A stretch of DNA of 23,104 nucleotides, taken from positions 1-23,104 of the IMG/VR virus record IMGVR_UViG_3300033141_001188, one strand, 5' to 3'. Below, piece after piece: positions 1 through 8,490 of the stretch; positions within the stretch are counted from its first letter, which is position 1, and each line of letters starts with the position of its first letter. This stretch comes from a virus. The notes under the pieces were generated by a model. The model worked only from the letters and a program-made list of their open reading frames with translations, had not been told where the DNA came from and searched no databases. A program made the position numbers and the translations under genes.

Positions 1-288
1 AGCTATTGCTTGTCCTAGTCCCTCTGCTAATTTACCACCTCCAACAATACTGGCTGCAACATCTCTAGCCTTACCCCAAAAACTTGTAGCCTTTGGTTTT
101 TCAAATTCTTGTTGTGTTACGAGAGGTTGTGATGCTTTCTTTTGTTCTCTAAAAACAGTAGAAGTTAAGGGGTCTAATCCCTCTAGGTTATATCCTCTAC
201 CAATAAGACCCTCAACAATAGTTCTATTGTCTGTTCCTGTTGGTTTGTTTTTTAGGATTGTCTTTAGTTGTTCTTGTGAAATTTGCAT
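1..288 (-). CDS. N-terminus of an unrecognised virion-associated protein (cut by left edge)
   Basis: An open frame starts with ATG at 286-288 and stays open for 96 codons to the window edge, so the C-terminus is missing. The start follows the previous gene's stop after a single base (TAATATG), which supports it. The visible part begins MQISQEQLKTILKNKP and has an IVEGLIGRGYNLEG segment. It then passes through a charged stretch to a small, glycine- and alanine-rich segment near residues 77-96 (VAASIVGGG). No enzymatic motif is visible. Its place at the end of a run of tail-type genes, straight after a large coiled-coil protein, suggests an internal or tail-associated virion protein. That is inference from position only. 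Confidence 0.72.
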   Translation of the reverse strand, partial: MQISQEQLKTILKNKPTGTDNRTIVEGLIGRGYNLEGLDPLTSTVFREQKKASQPLVTQQEFEKPKATSFWGKARDVAASIVGGGKLAEGLGQAIA

Positions 289-289
289 A

Positions 290-2059
290 TTAAAGTGTTA
301 TATTAAAATCCATTGATTCTTTCTTATAATTTGTTGTGGCTGGGGTTGAACCACCTAGTTCTAATCCGTTTAGAAAATCATCTAAACCATCTCCTGATTG
401 TAAGACACTATCAACTTCATTTATATATTGTCCTGATGTAGAGCTTGAACCACTAACTATATTCCAAACCTTTTCGGCTCCACTAATATTTGCTTCAACA
501 GTAGAAATGTATTTATTTTCTATTGCATTCCTAGCACCTTTAATAATAGCAAGGTTAAGGTCAATAGTCTTTCCTGTGCCTGGGTTAATTGAGGCATACT
601 CCCTTGATTCTTGTGGTGTAAAGGCGGCACCTGTCATTTCCTGTCGGTATGTTTGGAAATTACGAGTCAATTCAACAGCAAACGCTGTAAAGCGAGGGTC
701 ATCTCCTATAAGCCCTAGCTTTCTTGTAATTTCTTCAGCCTTACCTTTAAAGATGTTCATATCTCCTCCAGCATCTTGATATTGCTGTAAAGAATTACTC
801 ATTTTATCTAAAGCAAGATATTCTCTCCTTTGTGCATCAAATTTAGATTTGTTCTCTCCTGTTAATGCTTCTGATACATTATTAGCCATAAGAGTATAAA
901 CCCTATTATAGTTTTGGTCTTTAAAGGCATCTGCAAGTAATTTCTTTGTATTAGCTCTACCATCTTTTGAACCAGCTAGTGAGGCAGTATCATTAATTAA
1001 ATCTCCCCAATCATCATTAACTTCTGATGTTGAGTTATATGTTTCTAAGGCTGTATTATAAGATAACTGTTTAATAGCTCTATCAAGTGGGTCTACTAAA
1101 TAACCACCTGTTGTAGCAAAAACAGATTCGGGGGTTATACTTCCTTTTGATAATTGACTCATTAAATTAGAGCCTGTGCTAGAACCTAGACCATTTCCCA
1201 TAGCTGTGATAATACTCTGTCTAGCTTCCAATTCGTTAGCCATTTGTTTTTCTAATCTATTAGATAATAGAGATATTTCTGTTTGTCTTTTCTCTGCCAG
1301 TTTTGCCTCCTTACTTGTCATCTTATCCTTATTCATATTAATAAGAGTATTTTGAGCATCTAATTCTCCTTGTAGAGCAGAATATTTAATATTCATAGAT
1401 TGTGTAACATAATCCTGTGCTGTTTGGATATTTCCCAATAGTTGTTGATTAATAGCGGATAGACCTGCCATTTCAGCTGCAGCCTGTCTTGCTCTACGTC
1501 CCCTCTCTCCTCCTGAAGCAAAGGCTAAACCACCCTCTTGGCGACTTTGTTCTGTTATAGTTTCTAAATCAGTAGTTAATTGAGCCTGTAATGCTGTCAT
1601 TTGAGCAACCACATCTCTTTGAGATTCCCTAAATTCAGGTAAACCAGTCTTAGCCTCTAATTTCTTTTGTTCTCTTGGTTGATTTCCTATATCCCTTTGT
1701 ATATCTGCCACATCTTTTGCTGAAGAAGAAAGAACACTCCATAAATCATCTATATTCTCCTCATCTTGAGCCATTGTATCAATACCAGATACACTACGAA
1801 TTTGGTTTTCCAAATCAGAATAAATATCATTTTCTGCAATAGGGGCATCAACTGGAGATGCTACCGGTTGATTTATATTTTTAGCATCTATTTGTGTTGT
1901 GGTAGCTGGAGCATCAACACCTGCACTATCTGCCATTTCATTTAAAGAGGGTTTATCTGGTGTAAAAAAGGTCTCCGTTAAGGGAGTAGCAGATTCATTC
2001 CCTGTTAATGGGTTTGCGTTATCAAATTGTCCTGATGTTAATACTGTTTCGTTGTCCAT
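290..2059 (-). CDS. Large coiled-coil virion protein, function unknown (589 aa)
   Basis: The protein has no recognisable catalytic motif. Residues 1-90 are acidic, rich in T, A, P and N, and look disordered. Residues about 100-290 are rich in Q, E, K, A and L with few prolines and look like a long coiled coil, broken near residues 180-190 by a GGERGRRAR stretch. The rest is mixed and polar, ending MDFNITL. It lies between a 69-residue virion-type protein and the truncated last gene of the window. Length, helical character and place among tail genes fit an internal (ejection) protein or a tail-tube or tape-measure-like protein of a short-tailed phage. The sequence does not decide between these. 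A perfect TGTTATAAT lies 6 bases before the start. Confidence 0.8.
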   Translation of the reverse strand: MDNETVLTSGQFDNANPLTGNESATPLTETFFTPDKPSLNEMADSAGVDAPATTTQIDAKNINQPVASPVDAPIAENDIYSDLENQIRSVSGIDTMAQDEENIDDLWSVLSSSAKDVADIQRDIGNQPREQKKLEAKTGLPEFRESQRDVVAQMTALQAQLTTDLETITEQSRQEGGLAFASGGERGRRARQAAAEMAGLSAINQQLLGNIQTAQDYVTQSMNIKYSALQGELDAQNTLINMNKDKMTSKEAKLAEKRQTEISLLSNRLEKQMANELEARQSIITAMGNGLGSSTGSNLMSQLSKGSITPESVFATTGGYLVDPLDRAIKQLSYNTALETYNSTSEVNDDWGDLINDTASLAGSKDGRANTKKLLADAFKDQNYNRVYTLMANNVSEALTGENKSKFDAQRREYLALDKMSNSLQQYQDAGGDMNIFKGKAEEITRKLGLIGDDPRFTAFAVELTRNFQTYRQEMTGAAFTPQESREYASINPGTGKTIDLNLAIIKGARNAIENKYISTVEANISGAEKVWNIVSGSSSTSGQYINEVDSVLQSGDGLDDFLNGLELGGSTPATTNYKKESMDFNITL

Positions 2060-2065
2060 AATAAT

Positions 2066-2074
2066 ATTATAACA
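2066..2074 (-). promoter_or_regulatory. Extended -10-like box before the 589-aa virion gene
   Basis: The minus strand reads TGTTATAAT, a TGn extended -10 followed by a perfect TATAAT (2066-2071), with 6 bases before the ATG at 2059. If used, transcription would begin at or next to the start codon and give a leaderless mRNA. No good -35 was sought or identified here. Confidence 0.4.
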
Positions 2075-2075
2075 T

Positions 2076-2285
2076 TTAATTTTCGTTGATTAGACCTAAG
2101 TCCTCAAGCGTGCTAATAATTGTGTTAATTGCTGTTCTTGCTTCCGAGTCCTGTGTTCCACCTCCTGTTGGGGCTGTTATCGCTGTCTTTCTAACTATTG
2201 AAAGGTCATTAAAATTGACCTTAACCCCATCAATACCAGAGTGTTTATGTTGTCTGAATTCTTCTTTTTGTATATTGTCTGCCAT
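2076..2285 (-). CDS. Small virion-type protein (69 aa), function unknown
   Basis: A 69-residue protein with an N-terminal HKHSGIDG segment followed by KVNFNDL. From memory, a His-rich HxHxGxDG start followed by a short hydrophobic tail is common in small proteins encoded next to phage tail-fibre genes. I cannot assign a role. The C-terminal 20 residues (AINTIISTLEDLGLINEN) look helical and may mediate oligomerisation. The start is joined to the upstream stop by TAATATG with one spacer base, so the gene is probably translationally coupled to the larger tail protein before it. Confidence 0.7.
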   Translation of the reverse strand: MADNIQKEEFRQHKHSGIDGVKVNFNDLSIVRKTAITAPTGGGTQDSEARTAINTIISTLEDLGLINEN

Positions 2286-2286
2286 A

Positions 2287-3783
2287 TTAAAATATTCTTA
2301 CTGTAATTAATTCTGGTGTGGTTGTTGAACTTGCACCCGTTGTCATTTCCACTTTCAATTGAAGTGTGGAAGCGTCTGTTATCTTTGCTGTGTCATTAAA
2401 TTGTGCCTTAGCTCCATAAGTAGCAAAATCAAAGGTCTGCATTACTGTCCAACTATCTGATAAATTCTTACGATAAGAAACTCTAACCCCTTGTCCTGTT
2501 GCCAACTCTTTAGCTAAAGATACCTCTAGTTGTTGATATGATTTCTTTTTAAGGGAACCACTAACCTGATAGAGGGGACTTTCCATATAAGCACCATAAG
2601 ACGTTCTCCTATATCCTGATTTACCAAAATGGTCTACTACATAAGATGGTGTTACAGCATCTTCATAACCAACAAGATATTCTCCAAAACCAATAGTAGT
2701 TACAAACTTAATATCCACTTCAGCATTAATACCAACCTCCCCTGTTGAAATTGTATGTCTTGTATATGAACCATGACTTATATGATAAACACCCGCTGGT
2801 TTACTATCTCCATCTTCTGATGATAAACCAAGCACAAAATAATCATTTGTTCTTGAGGCACAATCTTTATTTCCAGTTAAATAACCACCATAATTAACTT
2901 CAGATTGAATATCAAGACCGAATAGTGTTTGTGTTGAGGATAGGTTTGTTACACCCCAGCTTCTATCAGCCCACTTGTGATAGTAAATATTGTTATCTAC
3001 AGTAATTAATGGAGAAGCTACATTAGTATTTAATTCCACAAAGCCTGTAAACTCCTGTGCCACAGTTATATTTTGACTTAAATCCCAATAATAAAGTCTT
3101 GCTCCATAAAAATGTGTTGTTGCTGAAGCAGAACCACTTATAGAAGCAGAGACTATTAAATAATTAGCTATGGTATCTATATCATTAATAACATAACCAA
3201 CGGGAAGTATTAAGAACTTATCAATAGAAGTCCAAGTCCCACTATCAGTTGGGTCAAAAGTTCCAATACCTGATATTCTTGCAACGTATCTTCCATATCC
3301 GATATATAAATCATCATCTGCTGGAGATGGGTGTATTTTATTATATCCAGCACCTGAACTTGAGTCTGCTGTATATGATTCCCAATCAGCAGTCCAAGTT
3401 GATGTTCCATCAAAGGCATCTATATCAATAGTTGTTCCTGAAACATCTGTAGCAATTAGATAATTCTTCCACCATTTTCCATTTGCCATTCCCTCTGAAC
3501 CATCAGCCTTAGCACCCAGAACGGATGTATCAACATTATAATCATAAAGTTCTCCATCTCTATCCCCCAAGAAAACAGAATTAGTTTCGGGTCTAAAAGC
3601 ACCAAAGGTTGGTTTGTCTGTAAAATCTGTAGTAGCTAGGGCTGTAGGGGCTAATGCTATTTTCACTATCCCTGGTGTATCAAAAATATCCATATTAACA
3701 ATATCACCCATTCCTGTTACTGGGGTTTTAATACCATATTTCCAAGTGTCATAATTTAATGTTATATTTCCGTTTTTATCCAT
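2287..3783 (-). CDS. Beta-rich putative tail protein (498 aa)
   Basis: This long protein is rich in S, T, G, D, Y and aromatic residues with alternating beta-strand pattern. Repeated phrases such as VFLGDRDGELYDYN and LYIGYGRYVARISG are reminiscent of beta-propeller blades. The last 80 residues (KKKSYQQLEVSLAK through TPELITVRIF) resemble the closing domain of phage tail or tail-tip proteins. No lyase or hydrolase motif is visible. I place the start at the ATG at 3781-3783. A longer frame begins at 3804, but with TTG and with a 17-base overlap of the preceding gene. The ATG lies 4 bases after that gene's stop, matching neighbouring junctions. A receptor-binding or tail-surface role is inferred from composition and position. 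Confidence 0.75.
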   Translation of the reverse strand: MDKNGNITLNYDTWKYGIKTPVTGMGDIVNMDIFDTPGIVKIALAPTALATTDFTDKPTFGAFRPETNSVFLGDRDGELYDYNVDTSVLGAKADGSEGMANGKWWKNYLIATDVSGTTIDIDAFDGTSTWTADWESYTADSSSGAGYNKIHPSPADDDLYIGYGRYVARISGIGTFDPTDSGTWTSIDKFLILPVGYVINDIDTIANYLIVSASISGSASATTHFYGARLYYWDLSQNITVAQEFTGFVELNTNVASPLITVDNNIYYHKWADRSWGVTNLSSTQTLFGLDIQSEVNYGGYLTGNKDCASRTNDYFVLGLSSEDGDSKPAGVYHISHGSYTRHTISTGEVGINAEVDIKFVTTIGFGEYLVGYEDAVTPSYVVDHFGKSGYRRTSYGAYMESPLYQVSGSLKKKSYQQLEVSLAKELATGQGVRVSYRKNLSDSWTVMQTFDFATYGAKAQFNDTAKITDASTLQLKVEMTTGASSTTTPELITVRIF

Positions 3784-3787
3784 AATT

Positions 3788-4660
3788 TTATATTTGGTCT
3801 TCAATAGTCCATACAGAAGCAGATGGTTTTGATTCGTTAGTCCAACTAACTGTTGTAACCGTGACTGTTGGTGCAGGAACTGAAGCTGTTATTACTAATG
3901 GGCTTGGTGCTATATTAGCATCTGCTGTTACTACAACTGATGGAACAGTAGATGTCATAACAATGGGGTCGGGAGATATTGTTACATCTACCATTTCGTT
4001 AAGGGCTATTAAAATTCCTATTCCATCATTGTTTGCACCTAATATGGTTGAATAATTACCAGTAGCACTTGTTTCTGCCCTTGAGCCATAGGCTATTGAT
4101 AGTGTTGCATCATTTCCCTCTGAAATTACCTCGTCTAATACTTCTGTCCAACTAGGGTTATCTGTTACAACAGCCCACCCTGTTGACGTGCTTGAAGCAT
4201 CTGTAAATACACCCATAACTAGAAAAGAGTTAGCACTTGCTGGTGTTACACCCCCAACGAATGTGATTGTAGGATTTCCTGCTGCTAAATTAGCATCTCC
4301 AACAATTAAACTAGAAGCATCGAAACTACCAACATCAGAAGAAAATCTTAATATTGCACCGACACTCTCATCATTACCACCCCCTTTAGTGAAAGAGAAA
4401 TTGGAAGCTGCCGTATCTCCTGAATCTGCCACCTTTGCTAAACAAGTATGATTGCCAGGGTTAGCTCCCCAGAAAGTAGCATCTCCAAGACCATCTATTA
4501 CTGTCCACCCAGCTAATGAAGAGTTTGTTGTTGCATCTGCACCTGAACCTATAAAAGCCACCATTAAATCGCCAACAGCTAAACTTATTGGTTTTGTAAT
4601 TGTTATTGTTGCACTCCCATCATCCGTTGTGGATTGTATTGATTCGTATGATATTGCCAT
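3788..4660 (-). CDS. Putative tail/fibre surface protein with C-terminal peptide repeat (290 aa)
   Basis: A secreted-looking, threonine-, serine-, alanine- and glycine-rich beta protein without a signal peptide, as expected of a virion protein. The N-terminal 220 residues contain GWTVIDGLG and GWAVVTDNPSW segments, and resemble the beta-sandwich virion proteins common in phage tail regions. Residues about 227-268 hold two imperfect copies of a proline-valine repeat (SPDPIVMTSTVPSVVVT and APSPLVITASVPAPTVT). The last 20 residues return to ordinary sequence. The start is coupled to the upstream stop through TAATATG. No catalytic residues were recognised. Attachment or decoration of the tail is inference. 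Confidence 0.72.
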   Translation of the reverse strand: MAISYESIQSTTDDGSATITITKPISLAVGDLMVAFIGSGADATTNSSLAGWTVIDGLGDATFWGANPGNHTCLAKVADSGDTAASNFSFTKGGGNDESVGAILRFSSDVGSFDASSLIVGDANLAAGNPTITFVGGVTPASANSFLVMGVFTDASSTSTGWAVVTDNPSWTEVLDEVISEGNDATLSIAYGSRAETSATGNYSTILGANNDGIGILIALNEMVDVTISPDPIVMTSTVPSVVVTADANIAPSPLVITASVPAPTVTVTTVSWTNESKPSASVWTIEDQI

Positions 4661-4661
4661 A

Positions 4662-5084
4662 TTAAGCTAATTGTAATATTCCCTCTGCGTTGTATGCTAT
4701 TTTGAAGTCGCCAGATGTTGAAGTCTTATCTGTTGAAAAATCAATATAACAAATCAAAGCTGAAGTTCCTGGTGTTCCTGTGTCTTGATAAACAACTGCT
4801 CCTCTTGCAGTAATTGTTGCTGAAGACCAAGTTGTATCTGCTGCATCAAATTCTGCTCTGTTATTTGTTGTATCAACTGTTACAGTTTTGCTTCCAAGTT
4901 CTTCTCCTCCTGCTGTATAACCTGTTCCTGTAACCTCATTTGAAAGGTCATCAAAGAATATATCTGCATCAATGTCTGGTGTATATGAAGAAGTGTAAAG
5001 AGCAATGTTTATTGTATCTGAATCTAAATCAATAGTTCCGTCCATCAACTTTCCTTTTGTGCTGTTGTAAACTACGTTTGCCAT
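4662..5084 (-). CDS. Putative virion structural protein (140 aa)
   Basis: A 140-residue acidic, beta-rich protein. It starts MANVVYNSTKGKLMDGTIDL and contains a GTGYTAGGEELG segment and a following WSSATITARGAVVYQD segment. From memory this layout (short lead, DGTIDL, then GYTAGGxxL and an aromatic beta stretch) recurs in small proteins of phage tail-fibre regions, but no function is established that I can cite. It sits between the adaptor-like gene and two larger tail-type proteins. The start follows the adaptor stop by one base (TAATATG), so co-translation with the adaptor is likely. It could be a tail-tip, head-fibre or decoration protein. Confidence 0.72.
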   Translation of the reverse strand: MANVVYNSTKGKLMDGTIDLDSDTINIALYTSSYTPDIDADIFFDDLSNEVTGTGYTAGGEELGSKTVTVDTTNNRAEFDAADTTWSSATITARGAVVYQDTGTPGTSALICYIDFSTDKTSTSGDFKIAYNAEGILQLA

Positions 5085-5085
5085 A

Positions 5086-5796
5086 TTATATGTATTGTTT
5101 TAATGTGTCAGAGCTAATAAATTTGGGTGGGAACTTTTCTTCCCATCGTCTTGTATAATAATCCTTAATACTCTTCTCGGAATTTAACCATTCTGACCTG
5201 ATTTTATCCCAATTAGGTAATGTTTTATTAATACCAATAAAATATGATGCCCCCGTGGCAACTGCTCCGTGAAACTCTGAAGCAAAGCCTGGGTCTTTTT
5301 CTATATCCGTTGAAACAAAAGATACTGAACCTCTATCAAATTGGACTCTTAAAGCATCTGACCTTGATGTGTCTGTTGCTGGATATGTTTTAACCATATC
5401 ACTAATTAATGCATAATATCTTGGTTCTGCTGGAGTGTCGTGCCATTCCTTTTCTGAATAGAATTGGTTTATCTCTGTCGTTGAAACAGGAAGTAATTTA
5501 GTCCAATCTCCACCTGAATTTTTATATTCCACTTCTCTAACAGTTAATGCCTCACTAGGTAAAATATATTTTGCTTGGTCTGCTACTAAATCAGTTGTTG
5601 CGATTGGTAAATTTGTATTATTACTATCATCATAAATCCAACCTCCATAAGACTCAAAAATCCACGACCAAATCTTCTTGTTCGCTTCGTTTGCTGCCCT
5701 TGTTATTTGTTTAATCTGAACAGTAGTGTCAATACCAGTTGCATCTCCAATTAATGAAACAATATCTTGTGAATCTGAATCTTTATTGTATTGCAT
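5086..5796 (-). CDS. Probable head-to-tail adaptor / connector protein (236 aa)
   Basis: The protein has a helical N-terminus (residues 1-45, with QIKQITRAANEANKKIWSW), then a segment with YILPSEALTVREVEY, then PRYYALISDMVKTYPATD, and a helical C-terminus with FHGAVATGASYFIG. This order (alpha helix, ILPS-type strand, YY..I..YP strand, FH helix) is what I associate with connector proteins that bind under the portal in short-tailed phages. It is the first virion gene after the carbohydrate block. In related phages such a gene usually sits close behind the capsid gene, so the block appears to interrupt the head module. An extended -10-like box lies 6 bases upstream, consistent with separate transcription. 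The family assignment is from pattern memory only. Confidence 0.65.
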   Translation of the reverse strand: MQYNKDSDSQDIVSLIGDATGIDTTVQIKQITRAANEANKKIWSWIFESYGGWIYDDSNNTNLPIATTDLVADQAKYILPSEALTVREVEYKNSGGDWTKLLPVSTTEINQFYSEKEWHDTPAEPRYYALISDMVKTYPATDTSRSDALRVQFDRGSVSFVSTDIEKDPGFASEFHGAVATGASYFIGINKTLPNWDKIRSEWLNSEKSIKDYYTRRWEEKFPPKFISSDTLKQYI

Positions 5797-5802
5797 AATT
5801 TA

Positions 5803-5811
5803 ATTATACCA
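5803..5811 (-). promoter_or_regulatory. Extended -10-like box before the adaptor gene
   Basis: The minus strand reads TGGTATAAT (perfect TATAAT at 5803-5808 with a TGn extension), 6 bases before the ATG at 5796. It overlaps the stop codon of the preceding dehydrogenase-like gene (5804-5806). It may restart transcription of the tail genes after the carbohydrate block. Part of the match is forced by the TAA stop, which lowers confidence. Confidence 0.4.
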
Positions 5812-6478
5812 CACCATCATTGAGTTTTTTTAACAAAGAAGATAGTGGACTATTAAGATTATCCATATTTTGAATAATACAATGCCCTCCTATTTTTCCC
5901 TCCATATGTTTAAGATTATATTGTTGGAATTGTGGTAATCCCATCTTGTTATAACCCCCATTATACATCTCCACAAAATCTGTATAAACCTCATTAAAAT
6001 CAAGTTTGTTTTCTTCACAATATTTATATATTTCCTTTTCTATCATCACATTTAGTCCATAAATATTTAAAGCCCACAATTTACCAGCTTCTGTATTCTC
6101 TGGTTTAATCAACACTTTAGTTTCACAACCCTTAAAATCAAACTCTTCGGCCATTCTTTTAGCCCCTCTACCAGCAAATAGTTTTGTAAACAATAATATA
6201 CTTTCATATAAATCAGGGTGTTTTCCTGTTATGGGAGAATGACAAGCCTCTAATGTTCTGGAGGTTCCAACAGGAACTGTTGAATGAATAACTACATATC
6301 TAGCATTATGTTCTTTCTTATATTTTTTAACTTGTGATATAAATCTATCTGAATAAGGAAAACATATGTGAATAGCACCATATTCGCCCTCAAATTTCTC
6401 TATATCTCTAATATCACACTTCAAAATCTGCGAGATGGCAGTTCCTATCTGCCCACTTCCTATAACTAAATGATTCAT
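5804..6478 (-). CDS. Short nucleotide-sugar dehydrogenase-like protein (224 aa)
   Basis: The N-terminus has a Rossmann NAD-binding turn (VIGSGQIGTAI, residues 5-15). It is followed by VVIHSTVPVGTS (62-73), the strand typical of UDP-sugar 6-dehydrogenases, then SPITGKHPDL, a central helix (KLWALNIYGLNVMIEKEI), and GGHC with Cys200, in the position of the catalytic-cysteine motif of the UDP-ManNAc dehydrogenase branch. Family members usually have about 400 residues and a C-terminal nucleotide-sugar domain; this protein stops soon after the cysteine. It may therefore be a minimal oxidoreductase with a different substrate, or no longer a four-electron dehydrogenase. It overlaps the aminotransferase gene by ATGA (6475-6478), placing it last in the sugar operon. 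Confidence 0.68.
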   Translation of the reverse strand: MNHLVIGSGQIGTAISQILKCDIRDIEKFEGEYGAIHICFPYSDRFISQVKKYKKEHNARYVVIHSTVPVGTSRTLEACHSPITGKHPDLYESILLFTKLFAGRGAKRMAEEFDFKGCETKVLIKPENTEAGKLWALNIYGLNVMIEKEIYKYCEENKLDFNEVYTDFVEMYNGGYNKMGLPQFQQYNLKHMEGKIGGHCIIQNMDNLNSPLSSLLKKLNDGVV

Positions 6479-7521
6479 AATACGTCTTTTAATGTTTTAC
6501 AGATGGTTTTAACGTCTTCTTCTGTCATATCTGTATAAGTTGGTAAATAAAGACCCTGATAAGCCCATCTAAAAGCATTTAAATGATTATAAGGTCTATT
6601 ATATGTTGGTTGTTGGCTCATTGGTTTAAAGAAAACTCTTGAATCAACACCCTTTTTCTTTAATTCTTGTCTAATAAGGTTCTGTTTATATCCTACATTA
6701 ATATCATACATCCACAAGACATCTCTAGGAGGCATTTTAAGATATTCAGGGATATTTTCATCATACCATTTCTCTATTAACTTCCTTTTTCTTATTATTT
6801 CATCAAACCTCTCCACTTGAGCTAATGCTACTGCACCTTGTAGAGCTGTCATTCTGAAATTATAACCTAAATCTGGGTGTAAAAATGTATGGTCTTCATT
6901 AAAACACATAGCTCCATACCATTTCATTAATTCAGCATACCTCTTGTTGTTTGTTAGACATATTCCACCCTCTCCTGATGTGATTATCTTGTTGGCGAAA
7001 AGTGAATAACAGGCAATATCCCCTCTAACTTTTGTTCCGTGTGCCTCTGCTAAATCTTCTATAATCTTAATCTTTTTTGTTCTCCTTTTATTTACCTGCG
7101 TTATAGCCCTAATTACTGCATCACTATACATTCTTCCATAAATTGAAACTGGTATTATTGCTTTTGTCTTTATTGTGATAGCCTTTCGTATTTTCTTTGG
7201 ATTAATATTTAAGGTATCATCACAATCAACAAAAACAGGTGTTGCACCCACATAAGTTACTGCCCACGCAGTTGCAACCATAGTAAATTCAGGAACGATA
7301 ACCTCATCTCCCTCCTGAACTCCTATAGCCCTTAATGCTAGGACAAGAGCAGTAGTTCCACTTGAACAACCTACTCCATATTCCATTTTATTCTTTTTAG
7401 CCCAAGCCTTTTCAAATCTCTCTACAAAGGGTCCTTTAGAAGAAATCCAATTAGTGTCTAGGGCTTCATTGACATATTTTTTCTCCAAGTCTGTCAAACT
7501 CGGCATACTTACTGGTATCAT
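6475..7521 (-). CDS. DegT/DnrJ/EryC1/StrS-family sugar aminotransferase, probably GDP-perosamine synthase-like
   Basis: A complete, normal-length (348 aa) PLP-dependent sugar aminotransferase. Visible landmarks are SSGTTALVLAL (53-63, phosphate-binding turn), EFTMVATAWAV (78-88), VDCDDTLNI, the EDLAEAHG motif with Asp156 placed to contact the PLP ring nitrogen, and Lys178 in NKIITSGEGG as the Schiff-base lysine. The C-terminal part (GYKQNLIRQELKKKGV ... FFKPMSQQPTY) is also typical. Known relatives transfer an amino group from glutamate to C4 or C3 of a keto-sugar nucleotide. The dehydratase gene directly upstream overlaps it by ATGA (7518-7521). A GDP-4-keto-6-deoxymannose substrate giving GDP-perosamine is thus the best guess. 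Exact regiochemistry is inference. Confidence 0.88.
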   Translation of the reverse strand: MIPVSMPSLTDLEKKYVNEALDTNWISSKGPFVERFEKAWAKKNKMEYGVGCSSGTTALVLALRAIGVQEGDEVIVPEFTMVATAWAVTYVGATPVFVDCDDTLNINPKKIRKAITIKTKAIIPVSIYGRMYSDAVIRAITQVNKRRTKKIKIIEDLAEAHGTKVRGDIACYSLFANKIITSGEGGICLTNNKRYAELMKWYGAMCFNEDHTFLHPDLGYNFRMTALQGAVALAQVERFDEIIRKRKLIEKWYDENIPEYLKMPPRDVLWMYDINVGYKQNLIRQELKKKGVDSRVFFKPMSQQPTYNRPYNHLNAFRWAYQGLYLPTYTDMTEEDVKTICKTLKDVL

Positions 7522-8489
7522 TTTGTTGTATCGTTAATAACCATTAATTTCACAAGAGATTCAAAGCCGATTTTAGGCGACCACCCTAATACAGCTTTGG
7601 CTCTTGAACTATCCCCCAATAGGGTTTGAACCTCATTAGGTCTTACAAATTCTAAATCTGTTCTAATATTATCTTGGAAGTTAAGGTCTGTTTTATATAT
7701 TTGATTAGTTATTTCAAAAGCCTTATCTATAAAATCTCTTACAGAGTATTTTTCTCCTGTTGCAATTACTAAATCTTCTGGTTTATCTTGTTGTAACATT
7801 AACCACATAGCCTCAACATAATCTTTAGCGTGTCCCCAATCCCTTTCTGCTGTTAGATTACCTAATACAATATGTTTAATCTTTCCATCTAGTATATCCC
7901 TTATACCTTTAGTAATCTTTCTAGTTACAAAGTTTTCTCCTCTCCTTTCTGATTCGTGGTTAAATAGTATTCCATTAACTACAAACATATCGTAAGACTC
8001 TCTGTAAATTCTTGTTAAGTTATATGAATATAGTTTAGCTACACCATAAGGACTTTTAGGGCAGAATTTAGATTTTTCATTATAAGGACATTCATCTTCA
8101 TTACCAGAAAACATTTCTGAAGTAGAGGCTTGATATATCCTTGTTTTTAGCCCTAATATCCTTACAGCTTCCAATAGATTAAGGGTTCCTAAAGCATCAA
8201 CTTGTCCTGTGTAGATAGGAGTGTCAAAACTAACAGCAACGTGTGATTGGGCAGCCAAATTATATATCTCATCAGGTTTCACTTTTTTTATAATTCTAAG
8301 TAGTGAAGCAATGTCTGTCATATCTCCATAGTGGAGTTTGTCCTCTAAATCTAGATGGTCTATACGACCTCTATTAAATGTTGAAGCTCTGCGAACTATT
8401 CCGTGAACCTCATAACCCTTTTCTATTAATAACTCTGCAAGATAACTTCCATCTTGTCCTGTTATTCCTGTTATAAGTGCTTTTTTCAT
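7518..8489 (-). CDS. gmd: GDP-mannose 4,6-dehydratase
   Basis: An extended short-chain dehydrogenase/reductase that converts GDP-mannose to GDP-4-keto-6-deoxymannose in the cytoplasm. The family hallmarks are clear: GITGQDGSYLAELL (8-21, NADP-binding glycine motif), IVRRAS (31-36), YNLAAQSHV (76-84), ASTSEMF (121-127, with Thr123 and Glu125), the catalytic YGVAK (Tyr148, Lys152), and NHESERRGENFVTRKI (177-192). At 323 residues it is slightly shorter than many cellular forms but covers the whole fold. It feeds the aminotransferase encoded next, which overlaps by ATGA. The start follows the preceding stop by TAATATG. Arg codons are nearly all AGA or AGG (16 of 18), unlike the capsid gene. Confidence 0.95.
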   Translation of the reverse strand: MKKALITGITGQDGSYLAELLIEKGYEVHGIVRRASTFNRGRIDHLDLEDKLHYGDMTDIASLLRIIKKVKPDEIYNLAAQSHVAVSFDTPIYTGQVDALGTLNLLEAVRILGLKTRIYQASTSEMFSGNEDECPYNEKSKFCPKSPYGVAKLYSYNLTRIYRESYDMFVVNGILFNHESERRGENFVTRKITKGIRDILDGKIKHIVLGNLTAERDWGHAKDYVEAMWLMLQQDKPEDLVIATGEKYSVRDFIDKAFEITNQIYKTDLNFQDNIRTDLEFVRPNEVQTLLGDSSRAKAVLGWSPKIGFESLVKLMVINDTTK

Positions 8490-8490
8490 A

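Noticed and set aside
336-779. Open frame on the plus strand (147 codons)
   Set aside because: It lies fully inside the 589-residue coiled-coil gene on the minus strand. Its translation has low-complexity S/P/I composition typical of antisense of an AT-rich gene, and all other genes are on the minus strand.
3781-3804. TTG start at 3804 for the 498-aa tail protein
   Set aside because: It would overlap the preceding gene by 17 bases with a rare start codon; the ATG at 3783 fits the spacing of neighbouring genes.
3861-4670. Three consecutive plus-strand open frames opposite the 290-aa tail gene
   Set aside because: They result from the Thr/Ala/Val-rich codons of the minus-strand gene; they have no start signals or recognisable domains.
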